Below, one piece after another: positions 52,331 through 61,305 of a stretch of 64,000 nt of DNA. The stretch's first letter is position 1. Each line of letters starts with the position of its first letter. The position numbers and the translations under genes were made by a program. This DNA comes from Microbacterium sp. STN6 (GTDB taxonomy: Bacteria; Actinomycetota; Actinomycetes; Actinomycetales; Microbacteriaceae), in contig NZ_JAPMIT010000001.1 in the NCBI RefSeq assembly GCF_026410545.1, forward strand, positions 186,001-250,000, written 5' to 3'. The notes under the pieces are model-generated. The model saw nothing but the letters and a program-made list of their open reading frames with translations. It had not been told where the DNA came from and ran no database searches.

Positions 52331-53667
52331 TGAACGAATACATCAGCCATCCCGAATCCGTCTCCGCCCCCGCAGGCGAGTACGTGAGTCATCCGTCGGG
52401 GCATGCGCTGCACATCGTGGGCGTCACCGCACGGCAGATCCTCGACTCGCGCGGCTTCCCCACGGTTTCCGTCTCGCTGCGCCTCGATGACGGCATCGTC
52501 GTCGAGGCGTCGTCGCCGTCCGGTGCGTCGACCGGTGAGCACGAAGCGGTCGAACTGCGCGACGGTGGGGCCGCCTATTCAGGCAAGGCCGTCGGCAAGG
52601 CGGTCGCGTCGGTGACCGGTGAATTGGCGCGATTGCTCACGAGCAGGCCGTGGCGCGGCATCTCCGAGCTGGATTCAGCGATGCGCGATCTCGATGGCAC
52701 GGAGGGGTATGCGCGACTCGGAGCGAATGCCGTCGTCGCTGTCTCCATCGCCGCCAGCCGTGCCTTCGCACACAATGCCCAACTACCGCTTCACGAATGG
52801 ATCTCGATGGCGACCGGCTGCTCCGCGTCGATGCCGGTGCCGCACTTCAATGTGCTCAACGGCGGCGCGCACGCGGCCAATGATCTCGACTTCCAGGAAT
52901 TCATGATCGCGCCGGTCGGCGCAGGGGGCGAGCAGAATGCTGTCGAGATCGGAGCGGATGTGTACCACGCTCTGGCGAAGCTCGTCACCTCCCGATTCGG
53001 TACGGCGGGCCTCGGCGACGAGGGCGGTTTCGCGCCTCCGATTGCCGATCCCCGGCAGGCGTTGGACCTCCTCGTCGAGGCCATCGGCGACGCCGGCTAC
53101 TCGGCGGCGGTCGGCGGCGTGGCGATCGCGATGGACCCCGCGGCGAACGGCTTCTACGTCGGCGATGGTGTGTACCGGGTTGCGGGTGCGGAGCGCAGCC
53201 GCGAACAGCTGTCGGCATACTACGAAGCGCTTCTGGATCAGTACCCGATCCGCAGCATCGAGGACGGATTCGCCGAGGACGATCACGAGGGCTGGCAGGG
53301 GCTGTACGAGAAAGTCTCGGATCGCGTTCAGCTCGTCGGTGACGACATCTTCGTGACTGACGCCGAGCGAATCCGTGACGGTTCACGCAATCGATACGCT
53401 AACGCGGCACTCATCAAGCCAAATCAGATTGGCACCGTCTCGCAGACCTTCGATGCGATTGCGGCGGCGCGCGAGTGCGGCATGCATGCCATGATCTCGC
53501 ATCGATCGGGCGAGACTCTCGACACGTTTATCGCCGATCTCGCCGTCGGCACGGGGGTCGGCCAGATCAAGACCGGTGCGCCTGCACGAGGGGAGCGGGT
53601 TGGCAAATACAACCGGCTCATGGAGATCGAGCTCGAGCGACCTGGAACCCGCTTCGGTCTGGGCTGA
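52330..53667 (+). CDS. eno: Enolase, divergent accessory copy
   Basis: Converts 2-phosphoglycerate to phosphoenolpyruvate. 445 residues, with an unusual 25-residue leader (NEYISHPESVSAPAGEYVSH). Active-site elements kept: SGASTGEHEA, GGAHAAND with E190 in QEFM, E231 in GDEGGFAP, D269, IEDGFAEDD with E311, D338 in GDDIFVT, K363 in IKPNQIGT and SHRSGET. The usual GETED reads GETLD. Divergence and operon context suggest an accessory, perhaps fluoride-tolerant, enolase; a housekeeping copy is expected elsewhere. Confidence 0.93.
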   Translation: MNEYISHPESVSAPAGEYVSHPSGHALHIVGVTARQILDSRGFPTVSVSLRLDDGIVVEASSPSGASTGEHEAVELRDGGAAYSGKAVGKAVASVTGELARLLTSRPWRGISELDSAMRDLDGTEGYARLGANAVVAVSIAASRAFAHNAQLPLHEWISMATGCSASMPVPHFNVLNGGAHAANDLDFQEFMIAPVGAGGEQNAVEIGADVYHALAKLVTSRFGTAGLGDEGGFAPPIADPRQALDLLVEAIGDAGYSAAVGGVAIAMDPAANGFYVGDGVYRVAGAERSREQLSAYYEALLDQYPIRSIEDGFAEDDHEGWQGLYEKVSDRVQLVGDDIFVTDAERIRDGSRNRYANAALIKPNQIGTVSQTFDAIAAARECGMHAMISHRSGETLDTFIADLAVGTGVGQIKTGAPARGERVGKYNRLMEIELERPGTRFGLG

Positions 53668-53696
53668 GCCGGCCCGGCATCGGCAAACGCCGAACG

Positions 53697-55763
53697 TCAC
53701 CCGCCGCCGAGCGCGGTGACGACGGCGACGACCGCGACGAGAGCGACCAGCATGTACGCCATGTAGGCGTCGAGCCGACCCGACTGCAGCCTCTTGGCGG
53801 CATGCACGGTCGAGCGGGCGAGTGGGATCAGCGGTCGGTAGACATATCGTTCGACGACGTCGGCGACATCGACCACATAACCGAGTCGCGCTTCTCGGGC
53901 GCCAGGAGCGTTCGTGATTGTCACATCGGCCTGCTCCTCACTGCGCAGCTCATGACGCGTGCGCAGAAGCGCGGCGAGAACCTTGCGGATGGCGTGTGCG
54001 TAGCCGAACGACGTGTACCCGCGCACTCCAGGGACCCCGCGCGATGCAGAGGTCCAGGGCGGAACCCTTCGCACGGCGAAGAACCTTCTGCCAGAGAAGA
54101 GGAGCGTCATCGCCATGAGTAGGGCGATGAACGAGGGCAGCACGATCCATAGGAGGGTGGGCGAGAGCGCGGAGAAGCCGGGGTATACCGGCTGCAGAAT
54201 CCACTGTCCCGCATCGGCGGAGAACGCCGCTCCGCCGACGATTGGCCTCACGCCTTCGGCGATCATGTCCACCTCGAGCGGCGCCAGGAGCGCAGTGCCG
54301 AGGCACGCGGCACCGAGAACGAGCATTGCCGCCGCGGGAAGAACTTGTGGAGCGTGCGTGGAGGGCGCCGCGAGAGGTGTAGAGGGCCTGCCGAACACGG
54401 TGAGTGCGACGAGCCGCACGAAGGCGATGCCGGCGACGCCGATCGTGAGCGCCACGAGCACCGCCGCGACCGCAGTGCTCAGCTCGAGCGCCAGGTTGTG
54501 CAGTCGAAACTGCTGCATCAGGGCCTCGAGGGTCAGCCACTCCGATGCGAAACCCGCAGTGAGCGGTAGGCCGGCGAGAGTGAATGACCCGACAGCGAGT
54601 CCGACTCCGGCGGCAGGTCTGACGAAGATCACTCCCCGCAGCCGGTCGAGGTCGGTCGTGCCGAGAGTGTCTTCGATGTCCGACGCGGCGGTGAAGAGCA
54701 GCGACTTTCCGAGCGCGTGCGCGCATACCTGAGCCGTCGCGGCGACGAGACCGGCTGCCGTCATCATTTTCTCATCGGTCGCAGCACCGACAAGAGCGAC
54801 GCCGTAGCCCGAGAGGATGAGTCCCGCATTCTCGACACTCGACCAGCCGATGAGCTCCAGGAGCTTGGCGTGCACGGCGGCGTGACTGATGCCGAGGATG
54901 GCGCTGACACCCGCCACCACGAGAACAACTGCAGCGAGCCAGGGCGCGGGAGCCCCGACCACATCGAGAGTGCGCCAGAGCCCGTAGAACGCCACATTCA
55001 CGGCAACCCCGGCGAGCACCGCGCGCGCCGGTCCGGGCGTCGCGGCGTAAGCCGGGGGCAGCCACAGGTGGAGAGGAACCAGGCCTGCTTTCGCGACGAA
55101 GGCGAAGACGAGAAGCGCATAGGCGAGATCTCTCGGCCAGCCGTGTGTGCCGTCGGCGAGGCCTTGCAGGGCGAAGGTGTGGGACTGCGCGGCAAGGATC
55201 AGCCCTCCGAGCAGGAGGGCCGCCCCGCTGACCTTGCTGAAACCGATCGCAAGCAGCGAGGCAGCGCCTCTGCCGGGGCGGTCGCGGTCGTAGCCGACCA
55301 GAAGGTAGAACGAGAATCCGAGTCCCTCCCACGCGGCGAGAAGGAGGAAGAGATTGTCTGCGCAGATCACAATCGCGGTGCACAGGAGCACGAGGGCGAC
55401 CGCCGAGGCCATACGTGGGCGTCTTTCGTGCCCTGAAGCGAGTGCTGCGACAACGACGGGCAGGGCGACCGCGAACGTGATCACGAGGAAGACGCCCGAG
55501 AGCCGGTCGACCCGGAGCCCGAGCTCGCCGAGATCGTCGTTTACCAACTGCGCATACTGAGAAGCGCCTGCGAGGGCCCGTGCGCCGGCGATCGCGAGGA
55601 TGCCGCTGCCTGCCGCACAGAGAAGCCAGGTGACGATCACAGTTGGCCGCATCTCTCGGCTTGTCCATCTCGATCGGCGTCCCACCCTCGCGGGCGCCTG
55701 GCCGGCGAACCAGCCGACGATGACGCCAAGAGCCACCGCTGCGATGCCGATGAGCGCCATCAT
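53697..55763 (-). CDS. HyfB/NuoL-like antiporter subunit of Ehr complex
   Basis: 688-residue membrane protein with about 16 predicted helices. Antiporter-core features: AAWEGLGFSFYLLVGYDRD (helix-5 Glu), FVAKAGLVPLHLWLPPAYAA (helix-7 Lys and PLHLWLP), HAKLLELIGWSSVENAG and CAHALGKSLLFTAAS. A cytoplasmic linker and one C-terminal helix follow residue 590. Last gene of the minus-strand operon; ATG overlaps the preceding stop. Convergent with enolase, 29 bp away. Hydrogenase-4/FHL membrane arm by family. Confidence 0.9.
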   Translation of the reverse strand: MMALIGIAAVALGVIVGWFAGQAPARVGRRSRWTSREMRPTVIVTWLLCAAGSGILAIAGARALAGASQYAQLVNDDLGELGLRVDRLSGVFLVITFAVALPVVVAALASGHERRPRMASAVALVLLCTAIVICADNLFLLLAAWEGLGFSFYLLVGYDRDRPGRGAASLLAIGFSKVSGAALLLGGLILAAQSHTFALQGLADGTHGWPRDLAYALLVFAFVAKAGLVPLHLWLPPAYAATPGPARAVLAGVAVNVAFYGLWRTLDVVGAPAPWLAAVVLVVAGVSAILGISHAAVHAKLLELIGWSSVENAGLILSGYGVALVGAATDEKMMTAAGLVAATAQVCAHALGKSLLFTAASDIEDTLGTTDLDRLRGVIFVRPAAGVGLAVGSFTLAGLPLTAGFASEWLTLEALMQQFRLHNLALELSTAVAAVLVALTIGVAGIAFVRLVALTVFGRPSTPLAAPSTHAPQVLPAAAMLVLGAACLGTALLAPLEVDMIAEGVRPIVGGAAFSADAGQWILQPVYPGFSALSPTLLWIVLPSFIALLMAMTLLFSGRRFFAVRRVPPWTSASRGVPGVRGYTSFGYAHAIRKVLAALLRTRHELRSEEQADVTITNAPGAREARLGYVVDVADVVERYVYRPLIPLARSTVHAAKRLQSGRLDAYMAYMLVALVAVVAVVTALGGG

Positions 55764-56578
55764 GTTCGGCCTCTCCGCTCACGGCGACGGGAAGGCAGAC
55801 GGTCGATCGCGGTGAGAATCCCTTCCATGAGAGCGAAAGGCGACGCCGGAGCGCCGGGTACCCATACATCCACGTCGATGATCGATCCAGCACCGAACCC
55901 GCCGGTGTAGCCGCTTCGCCCCATGAGCCCACCGCTGACCGCGTCTGCGCCGGCCGCGATGACGACGACCGGCTCCGGCATGGCCTCCCGTGTGCGTCTG
56001 AGCGGCTCCGTCATGCCTGCTGCACCGATGCCGGTGACGAGCAGGATGTCGGCGTGTCTCGGGCTTGCAGTGAAGAAGATCCCCAGACGGTGCACGTCGT
56101 AGACCGGGTTGGCGAGCGCTTGCACCTCCCACTCGTCCGACCCGTCGGATCCGGCATCGACATGCCGGATGAACACCGAGCGGCCCAGATTTCGTACCTT
56201 GCCGGCAAGCGTTTCGCGCAGGTGCTTGAGATCGTCCGCCTGCTCCGCGCCGGTCGAGATCAAAGCTGCGGCCTCGGAGGCGACTCGTGTCGTTCCCGTC
56301 TCCCACTCGAAGGTATCCGGGAAGAGACGCACGCATCGTCCGCATAGCACGCATCGGCCACGGTCGAGGGTCACGCTCGTCTCGCCGTTCTGCGACGCGA
56401 CGGCGATGGCGCCGGTAGGACAAAGGGCGGCGGCCGTCTCCTTCTCGTCGTCTGCGAGCGCCGGCGCATCTGAACGCAGACGGGCGCTCGTGGCAAATTC
56501 ATCGTAATAGCCGTCTTTCTGCGCCGGCCACCGCGTTGTGAGGCGCCCGTCGCGCATCCCTCGTGTAACCCAGGCCAT
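55760..56578 (-). CDS. HyfI/NuoB-like small subunit fused to ferredoxin domain, cluster cysteines lost
   Basis: 272 residues. N-terminal half is a HycF-like ferredoxin in which only C53 (CPTGAI) and C76, C79, C82 (CVLCGRC) remain, enough for exactly one [4Fe-4S] cluster. The C-terminal half has the HycG/NuoB frame (NPVYDVHRLGIFFTASPRHA, DILLVTG, SGG, VDVWVPG), but every proximal-cluster cysteine is replaced: GSDGSDEWEV (143-152), GADAVSGG (210-217) and VPGAPA (240-245). It therefore cannot bind the normal proximal cluster. Confidence 0.88.
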   Translation of the reverse strand: MAWVTRGMRDGRLTTRWPAQKDGYYDEFATSARLRSDAPALADDEKETAAALCPTGAIAVASQNGETSVTLDRGRCVLCGRCVRLFPDTFEWETGTTRVASEAAALISTGAEQADDLKHLRETLAGKVRNLGRSVFIRHVDAGSDGSDEWEVQALANPVYDVHRLGIFFTASPRHADILLVTGIGAAGMTEPLRRTREAMPEPVVVIAAGADAVSGGLMGRSGYTGGFGAGSIIDVDVWVPGAPASPFALMEGILTAIDRLPSRRRERRGRT

Positions 56579-58096
56579 CTACATCGCCACCCCTGCGTAT
56601 CCCGTTCCGAAGCTCGCCTCGATGAAGGCGAAGTCGGTGAAAACGTCGCCGCGGAACACCTCGTGGAACGCGGCGAGGTTGTGCAACGACGCTGAGCGCG
56701 CAAAGCATCGACGGATGATCGAATCCTGCACTGTGACGGCGTACAGCACCTCGCCCTGCGGTGCCTCCGACCATCCGATGCCGAATGCTTCGCCCTCGGG
56801 AAGATCGATCGTCGCGCACATGCTGTCATCCGGTTCCCGATCGAGCCGCTGCAGAGCAGCGAGCACGAGAACGGCGGACTGGTCGATCTCACGCCAGCGA
56901 ACGAGCATCCGGGCCTGCACATCGCCCGCGTCGAGTATCGGGGGAGCGGTCGCCAACGGTAGTTCCGCGTAGGCGTCGGTCGGTCGTCGCCAGCGGCAGT
57001 CATCCTCGAGCCTGCTCGCGCGGCCCACAGGCCCGAGCGACGCCCACTCGGCAGCCCTGTCGTGCGGCAATATGCCGGTCCCCCGCAGCCGATCGAGGAA
57101 TGACGGCGTCTTCATGGCGAGAGCTGCATCGCGCCTGACGCGCTCGTGAATGGCGCGAAGGGCGCGGGCCGCGGCGGCAAGATCGAGAGACGGCATGCCG
57201 GCGACGCCGCCCGGGACGACGGCCGATCGACCGAATCGGTTGCCGCAGAGCTCTGAGACCAGGCGCATGACGGACTCCTTGTGCCATGCGAAGCGGCTCG
57301 TGGCGACGGCGAGACCGGCCGCCTCGGCGAGTCTCATGGCGACGTCGAGGTGGTTCGCCATGCGTTCCAGCTCGGCGTAGACGACCCTCAGAAGTCTCGC
57401 CTTCGGCGGAACGACCGCTCCGCTCATCGCCTCTACCGCGTGTGAGTACGCCAGTGCGTGGGCCACGGATGCGATGCCTTCAACACGTTCCGCGATGAGA
57501 ACACCGTCGTCGATGCTCCTGCCCTCGAATCGCTTCGCTACACCTCGGTGCTTGTAATGAGGCCGAATGTTGAGATGCGGAATATCCTCGCCGGGGGTCT
57601 CGATGAGGAACTCCACCGACTCGAACACGCCGGAACGAACGGGGCCGAGCGGGATGGTGAACATGCCCCTCCCGTGCACGTCGACCGGTCCCGGCGGTGT
57701 GCGCAGGGACACACTCGTTGAGGAGTGCGCACGCCCCGGATGCGGGCGTCCGTATTCCCCGTCGATGAGCACCAGGAGCGGGTCGAGCCGCGGATGCCCG
57801 TCCGCGACGACACCGGAGAGATCGTGGGCGGCACGCTCGTACCAGAAGGCGGCGAGCACATGCGGCGTCAGTGACGGGAAATGCAGCTCACCGTGAGCAT
57901 CAGGGGTGACGAGCGTTCGAAGAACGGTGAACCGATCCGTGTCCGCGAGGAGCGCCGTGAGTTCGCAGCCGTCTCTTCTCGCCGTGCCGTACAGCCCTGC
58001 GAATCGGCTCCCGTCGCGCACGAGGGCGTTGACCTGGCTTGTGAATGCAGCGGGATCCGTCGCCGTGCTCGTGCGCACGCTCTGCGGGGCACTCAT
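56579..58096 (-). CDS. HyfG/HycE-like large subunit without Ni-Fe ligands
   Basis: 505 residues from ATG 58096. Residues about 20-120 are NuoC-like (FWYERAAHDLSGVVADGHPR) and from about 145 NuoD-like (IPLGPVRSGVFES, YKHRGVAKRFEG). The hydrogenase RxCGxC ligand motif is RVEGIASVAH (204-213), and the C-terminal CxxCxxH motif is absent. So it cannot bind Ni-Fe and does not form a hydrogenase. Overlaps the hyfF-like stop (ATGA). Belongs to energy-converting hydrogenase-related (Ehr) complexes. Confidence 0.9.
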   Translation of the reverse strand: MSAPQSVRTSTATDPAAFTSQVNALVRDGSRFAGLYGTARRDGCELTALLADTDRFTVLRTLVTPDAHGELHFPSLTPHVLAAFWYERAAHDLSGVVADGHPRLDPLLVLIDGEYGRPHPGRAHSSTSVSLRTPPGPVDVHGRGMFTIPLGPVRSGVFESVEFLIETPGEDIPHLNIRPHYKHRGVAKRFEGRSIDDGVLIAERVEGIASVAHALAYSHAVEAMSGAVVPPKARLLRVVYAELERMANHLDVAMRLAEAAGLAVATSRFAWHKESVMRLVSELCGNRFGRSAVVPGGVAGMPSLDLAAAARALRAIHERVRRDAALAMKTPSFLDRLRGTGILPHDRAAEWASLGPVGRASRLEDDCRWRRPTDAYAELPLATAPPILDAGDVQARMLVRWREIDQSAVLVLAALQRLDREPDDSMCATIDLPEGEAFGIGWSEAPQGEVLYAVTVQDSIIRRCFARSASLHNLAAFHEVFRGDVFTDFAFIEASFGTGYAGVAM

Positions 58097-59580
58097 GGCA
58101 GCTCGCTCATTTCCGCTGCGCCCTGGTGCAGCAGGTCGACGAGGTCGGCGGGAGGGTGCACGCCGATCAGGAGCACGGCGGAGAGAGCGATGGCCATTGG
58201 CAGCACCATCCAGCCACTTGGCTCGCGTCGGGTCGGCGACCATTCCTTCGACGACGGCTCGAAGAGGATGCGCGTGGTCGTCAACGCGAGACCGAAGAAT
58301 GCGATTGTGACGAGCACGACACAGACGGCCGCCGCGATACCCGAGCCCGAGAAGATGCCGCCCGCCACGATGTCGAACTCGCTCCTGAAAACACCGAACG
58401 GCGGGAGGGCGCAGAGAGTGAAGATGGCGATGAGGAACAGAGGCGCCGTCCATCGCAGTCTGCCCATGGCTTCTCGCATGCCGTCGAGCTCCTTCGTGCC
58501 GAACGCCTGCGTCAGCACGCCCGCGCCCATGAAGGCGGCGCCCTTCGCCGCTGCGTGCGCCAGCACGTGCAGCAGCATGCCGATCATCGCGATGGGCGCG
58601 CCGAAGCTCAATGCGATGGCGAGAATGCCCATGTGCTCGACGCTGGAGTATGCGAGCATCCGCTTGATGTTGCGCTGGCCGAAGAGATAGAGCGCGGCGA
58701 GGAGCACGGAGAGCACGCCGAATACGAGCATCACAGTGCGGGGCAGCTGAGGCCCGATGGCCGCCACCGCCACTTGGAAATAGCGGATGATGGCGTAGAA
58801 GCTCGTGGCGAGAAGCGCCCCCGAAAGCAGCACCGAGATTGGCGTCGGTGCCTCCGCGTGGGCGTCGGGAAGCCAGGTGTGCACGGGGAAGAGCCCCACC
58901 TTGGTGCCGAAGCCGACGACGGCGAGCACGAACGCCAGTTGCACCGGAACGACCGGCAAATGGTGCGCCGCATGCAGGAGCGGCTCGAACGCGAGATCGT
59001 ACGAATTTCCGATCGTCTGCGCGCCGGCGTAGTACAGCAGGATGGTCGCGAAGAGGGCGATGCCGAGACCCGAGGAAGCGATCAGCACGTATTTCCAGGC
59101 CGCCTCGGTGGCGTGGTCGGTTCGATCAAGCGCGACGAGCAGTGCCGAGACGACCGTCGTGATCTCGATGGCGACCCAGAGCACCGCGAACCCGTCGACG
59201 AGCGGGGCGCAGAGCATGGACCACGCGAAGGCGTTGAAGCCCAGATAGAAGAGCCTGCTGTAGCGGTTGAAAGGCTCGGCCGTTCCTACGCCGGCGGCAC
59301 GGACGGCCCGCGTGCGGTGCGAGAAGTAGCCGACGGAGTAGATGGAGCACAGGGCGTAGAGGAATGATGTGGCGAGCACGAAGACCATCGAGATCGCATC
59401 CGCCCGAAGATACCCAGCGACATGAATCGTGCCGCGAAGCACCTCGGGCACCAGCAGAAGCGCGAGGGCAAACGAGACCACGCCGACGACCACTGTCCCG
59501 CTCGCCGCGGCGCGTCGAGGCAGGAACGCCGAGGCCAGCGTCATGGCAAGTGGGAGAGCGAGGATCGCGACGATCAGCAT
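58093..59580 (-). CDS. HyfF/NuoN-like antiporter subunit of Ehr complex
   Basis: 495 residues, about 14 predicted helices. VLWVAIEITTVVSALLVALDR (helix-5 Glu), FGTKVGLFPVHTWLPDAHAEAPTP (helix-7 Lys), QRNIKRMLAYSSVEHMG and AHAAAKGAAFMGAG. Ion-translocation residues look intact, so the membrane arm could pump although the soluble part is dead as a hydrogenase. ATG 59580 lies two bases after the previous stop. Confidence 0.92.
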   Translation of the reverse strand: MLIVAILALPLAMTLASAFLPRRAAASGTVVVGVVSFALALLLVPEVLRGTIHVAGYLRADAISMVFVLATSFLYALCSIYSVGYFSHRTRAVRAAGVGTAEPFNRYSRLFYLGFNAFAWSMLCAPLVDGFAVLWVAIEITTVVSALLVALDRTDHATEAAWKYVLIASSGLGIALFATILLYYAGAQTIGNSYDLAFEPLLHAAHHLPVVPVQLAFVLAVVGFGTKVGLFPVHTWLPDAHAEAPTPISVLLSGALLATSFYAIIRYFQVAVAAIGPQLPRTVMLVFGVLSVLLAALYLFGQRNIKRMLAYSSVEHMGILAIALSFGAPIAMIGMLLHVLAHAAAKGAAFMGAGVLTQAFGTKELDGMREAMGRLRWTAPLFLIAIFTLCALPPFGVFRSEFDIVAGGIFSGSGIAAAVCVVLVTIAFFGLALTTTRILFEPSSKEWSPTRREPSGWMVLPMAIALSAVLLIGVHPPADLVDLLHQGAAEMSELP

Positions 59581-59582
59581 CT

Positions 59583-60260
59583 TCAGCCTCTTAACCGGTC
59601 GAGGTTCGCCGTGGAGAGAGACTGCGATTGGCCGTGGTGCACGCGCATGAGCACGCCGAAGACGATGACCGCGACAAGGAGGTCGAAGAGGAAGGCGACC
59701 TCGAGGATGAGGGGCATTCCGGCCGCCACCACGAGGCTCGCCATGGAGATGCCGTTCTCCAGCGAGAAGAAGCCGACCGCCTGGCTCACCACGTCACGGC
59801 GCAGAATCATAAGCACGAATGCGACCAGCACGACGGCCGCCGAAAGGCTCAGCGCCGTGGTGGGCAACGCGCTCGAGGTGATGCCGAGTGAGGCGAACGA
59901 GAAGTATCCGAACGCCGCGACGACGATCGAGAGGACCACCTCGCTCGCGACGCCGAGAGCGCCACTTCCCGCTATGTCGGCGTGCGCGTCACGGAGCAGC
60001 CGCAACACCACCATCGGCACGATCACCGCCTTCAGCAGAAATGACAGGGCAGCGAGAGCGAAGAGCTCGGGAATGCCCCGGCCCCCGGCTACGACACCCG
60101 CCAGCACGCTCACGGCGAGGGATTGCACCGCGTAGAGCTGGATCTGGGCGCGGAGGAGGGCGGCACGAAGCATCCCGAACTCAAGCAGGAGAACGATGAC
60201 CGCGATCGTATTCGCGGAACCGTCGAAGACGTTCGGCGCACCGGCCGCCAGGTGGAACAT
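59583..60260 (-). CDS. HyfE/NuoK-like membrane subunit
   Basis: 225 residues from ATG 60260, with GGAGGAGG about 8 bases upstream. Six to seven predicted helices; GFFSLENGISMASLVVAAGMP carries the NuoK-type buried Glu. A longer upstream frame lacks a start signal. Three bases separate it from the hyfC-like stop. Confidence 0.9.
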   Translation of the reverse strand: MFHLAAGAPNVFDGSANTIAVIVLLLEFGMLRAALLRAQIQLYAVQSLAVSVLAGVVAGGRGIPELFALAALSFLLKAVIVPMVVLRLLRDAHADIAGSGALGVASEVVLSIVVAAFGYFSFASLGITSSALPTTALSLSAAVVLVAFVLMILRRDVVSQAVGFFSLENGISMASLVVAAGMPLILEVAFLFDLLVAVIVFGVLMRVHHGQSQSLSTANLDRLRG

Positions 60261-60262
60261 GG

Positions 60263-61222
60263 TTAACCTCCTCCGAGATAGAGCGTGAATATGGCGAGCA
60301 CCGCCAAGAGGAACGCCGCCGAGACGAACTCCGTGATCTTGAAGAGACGCAGCTTCGCGAAGGTGTTGTCGATGACGGCGACGATGATGCCGAGTGCGAG
60401 GGCTTTGACGAAGAGTGAGACCATCGCGAGCGCGACGGCGTCCAGTCGGCCGCTCGTCGCCAATCCCCACGGAGCGGCGAAGACGTTGATGAAGAGTGTG
60501 TAGAACACGAACTGCTTTGCCGAAGAGCCCCACGTCAGCAGAGCCATGTAGGGACCGGAGTGCTCGAACGTGCGCGCATGTTCGATCATGCCGAGTTCGA
60601 GCGTTCCCGAATGCGTCTCCACGGGGATGCGCGCCGTCTCGAACAGGATCACCATGAACAGCGCAGCGGCCGCGAGCAGGTGGGCTGGGCGAACGATCTG
60701 CTCGGGACCGCTCATCACCGTTCCTGCGAGAGCGTAGGGAAGGTCGGTGGCGGTGAGCAGGCCGACCGAGAAGACCACGAGCAGAACGACCGGCTCCGTG
60801 ATGGCGCCGAACGTCCTCGACCGGCTCGACCCGAGCTGCGCGTACGCGTCACCTGTTTCGGCCGACGCGATCGCGACGATAAAGCTCGCGAGTCCCAGGA
60901 CGATACCGCCGCCGAGGATGTCGCCCATGTTGCCGAGTGGCAGCGGAAACGTCGTGAGAACCGGGATAAGGAGTGGCACGGCCAGGTAGCACGCGAAGGA
61001 GATGAGCGGGGCCGCGAGGAAGAATGCGCTCGCTCCTTCGGGAGCCAACGACTCTTTATGGAAGTACTTGGCCAGATCGTAGTACGGCTGCAGGATGCGC
61101 GGACCACGCCTGCCTTGAAGCCGGCCTTCGACCTGAGCTATGACGCCGCTGATGGCCGGAGCGCCCACCATGATGGTGAGTACCTGCAGTGCCTGGATCA
61201 GGGGAAGTGGCAGCGTGATCAT
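60263..61222 (-). CDS. HyfC/NuoH-like membrane subunit
   Basis: 319 residues from ATG 61222 (MITLPLPLIQALQVLTIMVG), with about eight predicted helices. NuoH/HycD signatures: RLQGRRGPRILQPYYDLAKYF, AYAQLGSSRSRTFGAITEPV, and ETARIPVETHSGTLELGMIEHA, which contains the conserved Glu cluster. An in-frame GTG at 61282 would add 20 residues but has no ribosome site. It links the membrane and soluble arms. Confidence 0.92.
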   Translation of the reverse strand: MITLPLPLIQALQVLTIMVGAPAISGVIAQVEGRLQGRRGPRILQPYYDLAKYFHKESLAPEGASAFFLAAPLISFACYLAVPLLIPVLTTFPLPLGNMGDILGGGIVLGLASFIVAIASAETGDAYAQLGSSRSRTFGAITEPVVLLVVFSVGLLTATDLPYALAGTVMSGPEQIVRPAHLLAAAALFMVILFETARIPVETHSGTLELGMIEHARTFEHSGPYMALLTWGSSAKQFVFYTLFINVFAAPWGLATSGRLDAVALAMVSLFVKALALGIIVAVIDNTFAKLRLFKITEFVSAAFLLAVLAIFTLYLGGG

Positions 61223-61305
61223 GCGGTCGTCCGACCGCTCGCGCCGAGGAAGGGCACGCGAAAAGCGACAGATCTTTCCCACCGAGGTCTGCCCATGCCT
61301 GTGCC

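Noticed and set aside
53697-61222. Calling these genes formate hydrogenlyase or hydrogenase-4
   Set aside because: The Ni-Fe ligand motifs and proximal cluster cysteines are missing and no formate dehydrogenase or maturation genes are present, so only family resemblance is claimed.
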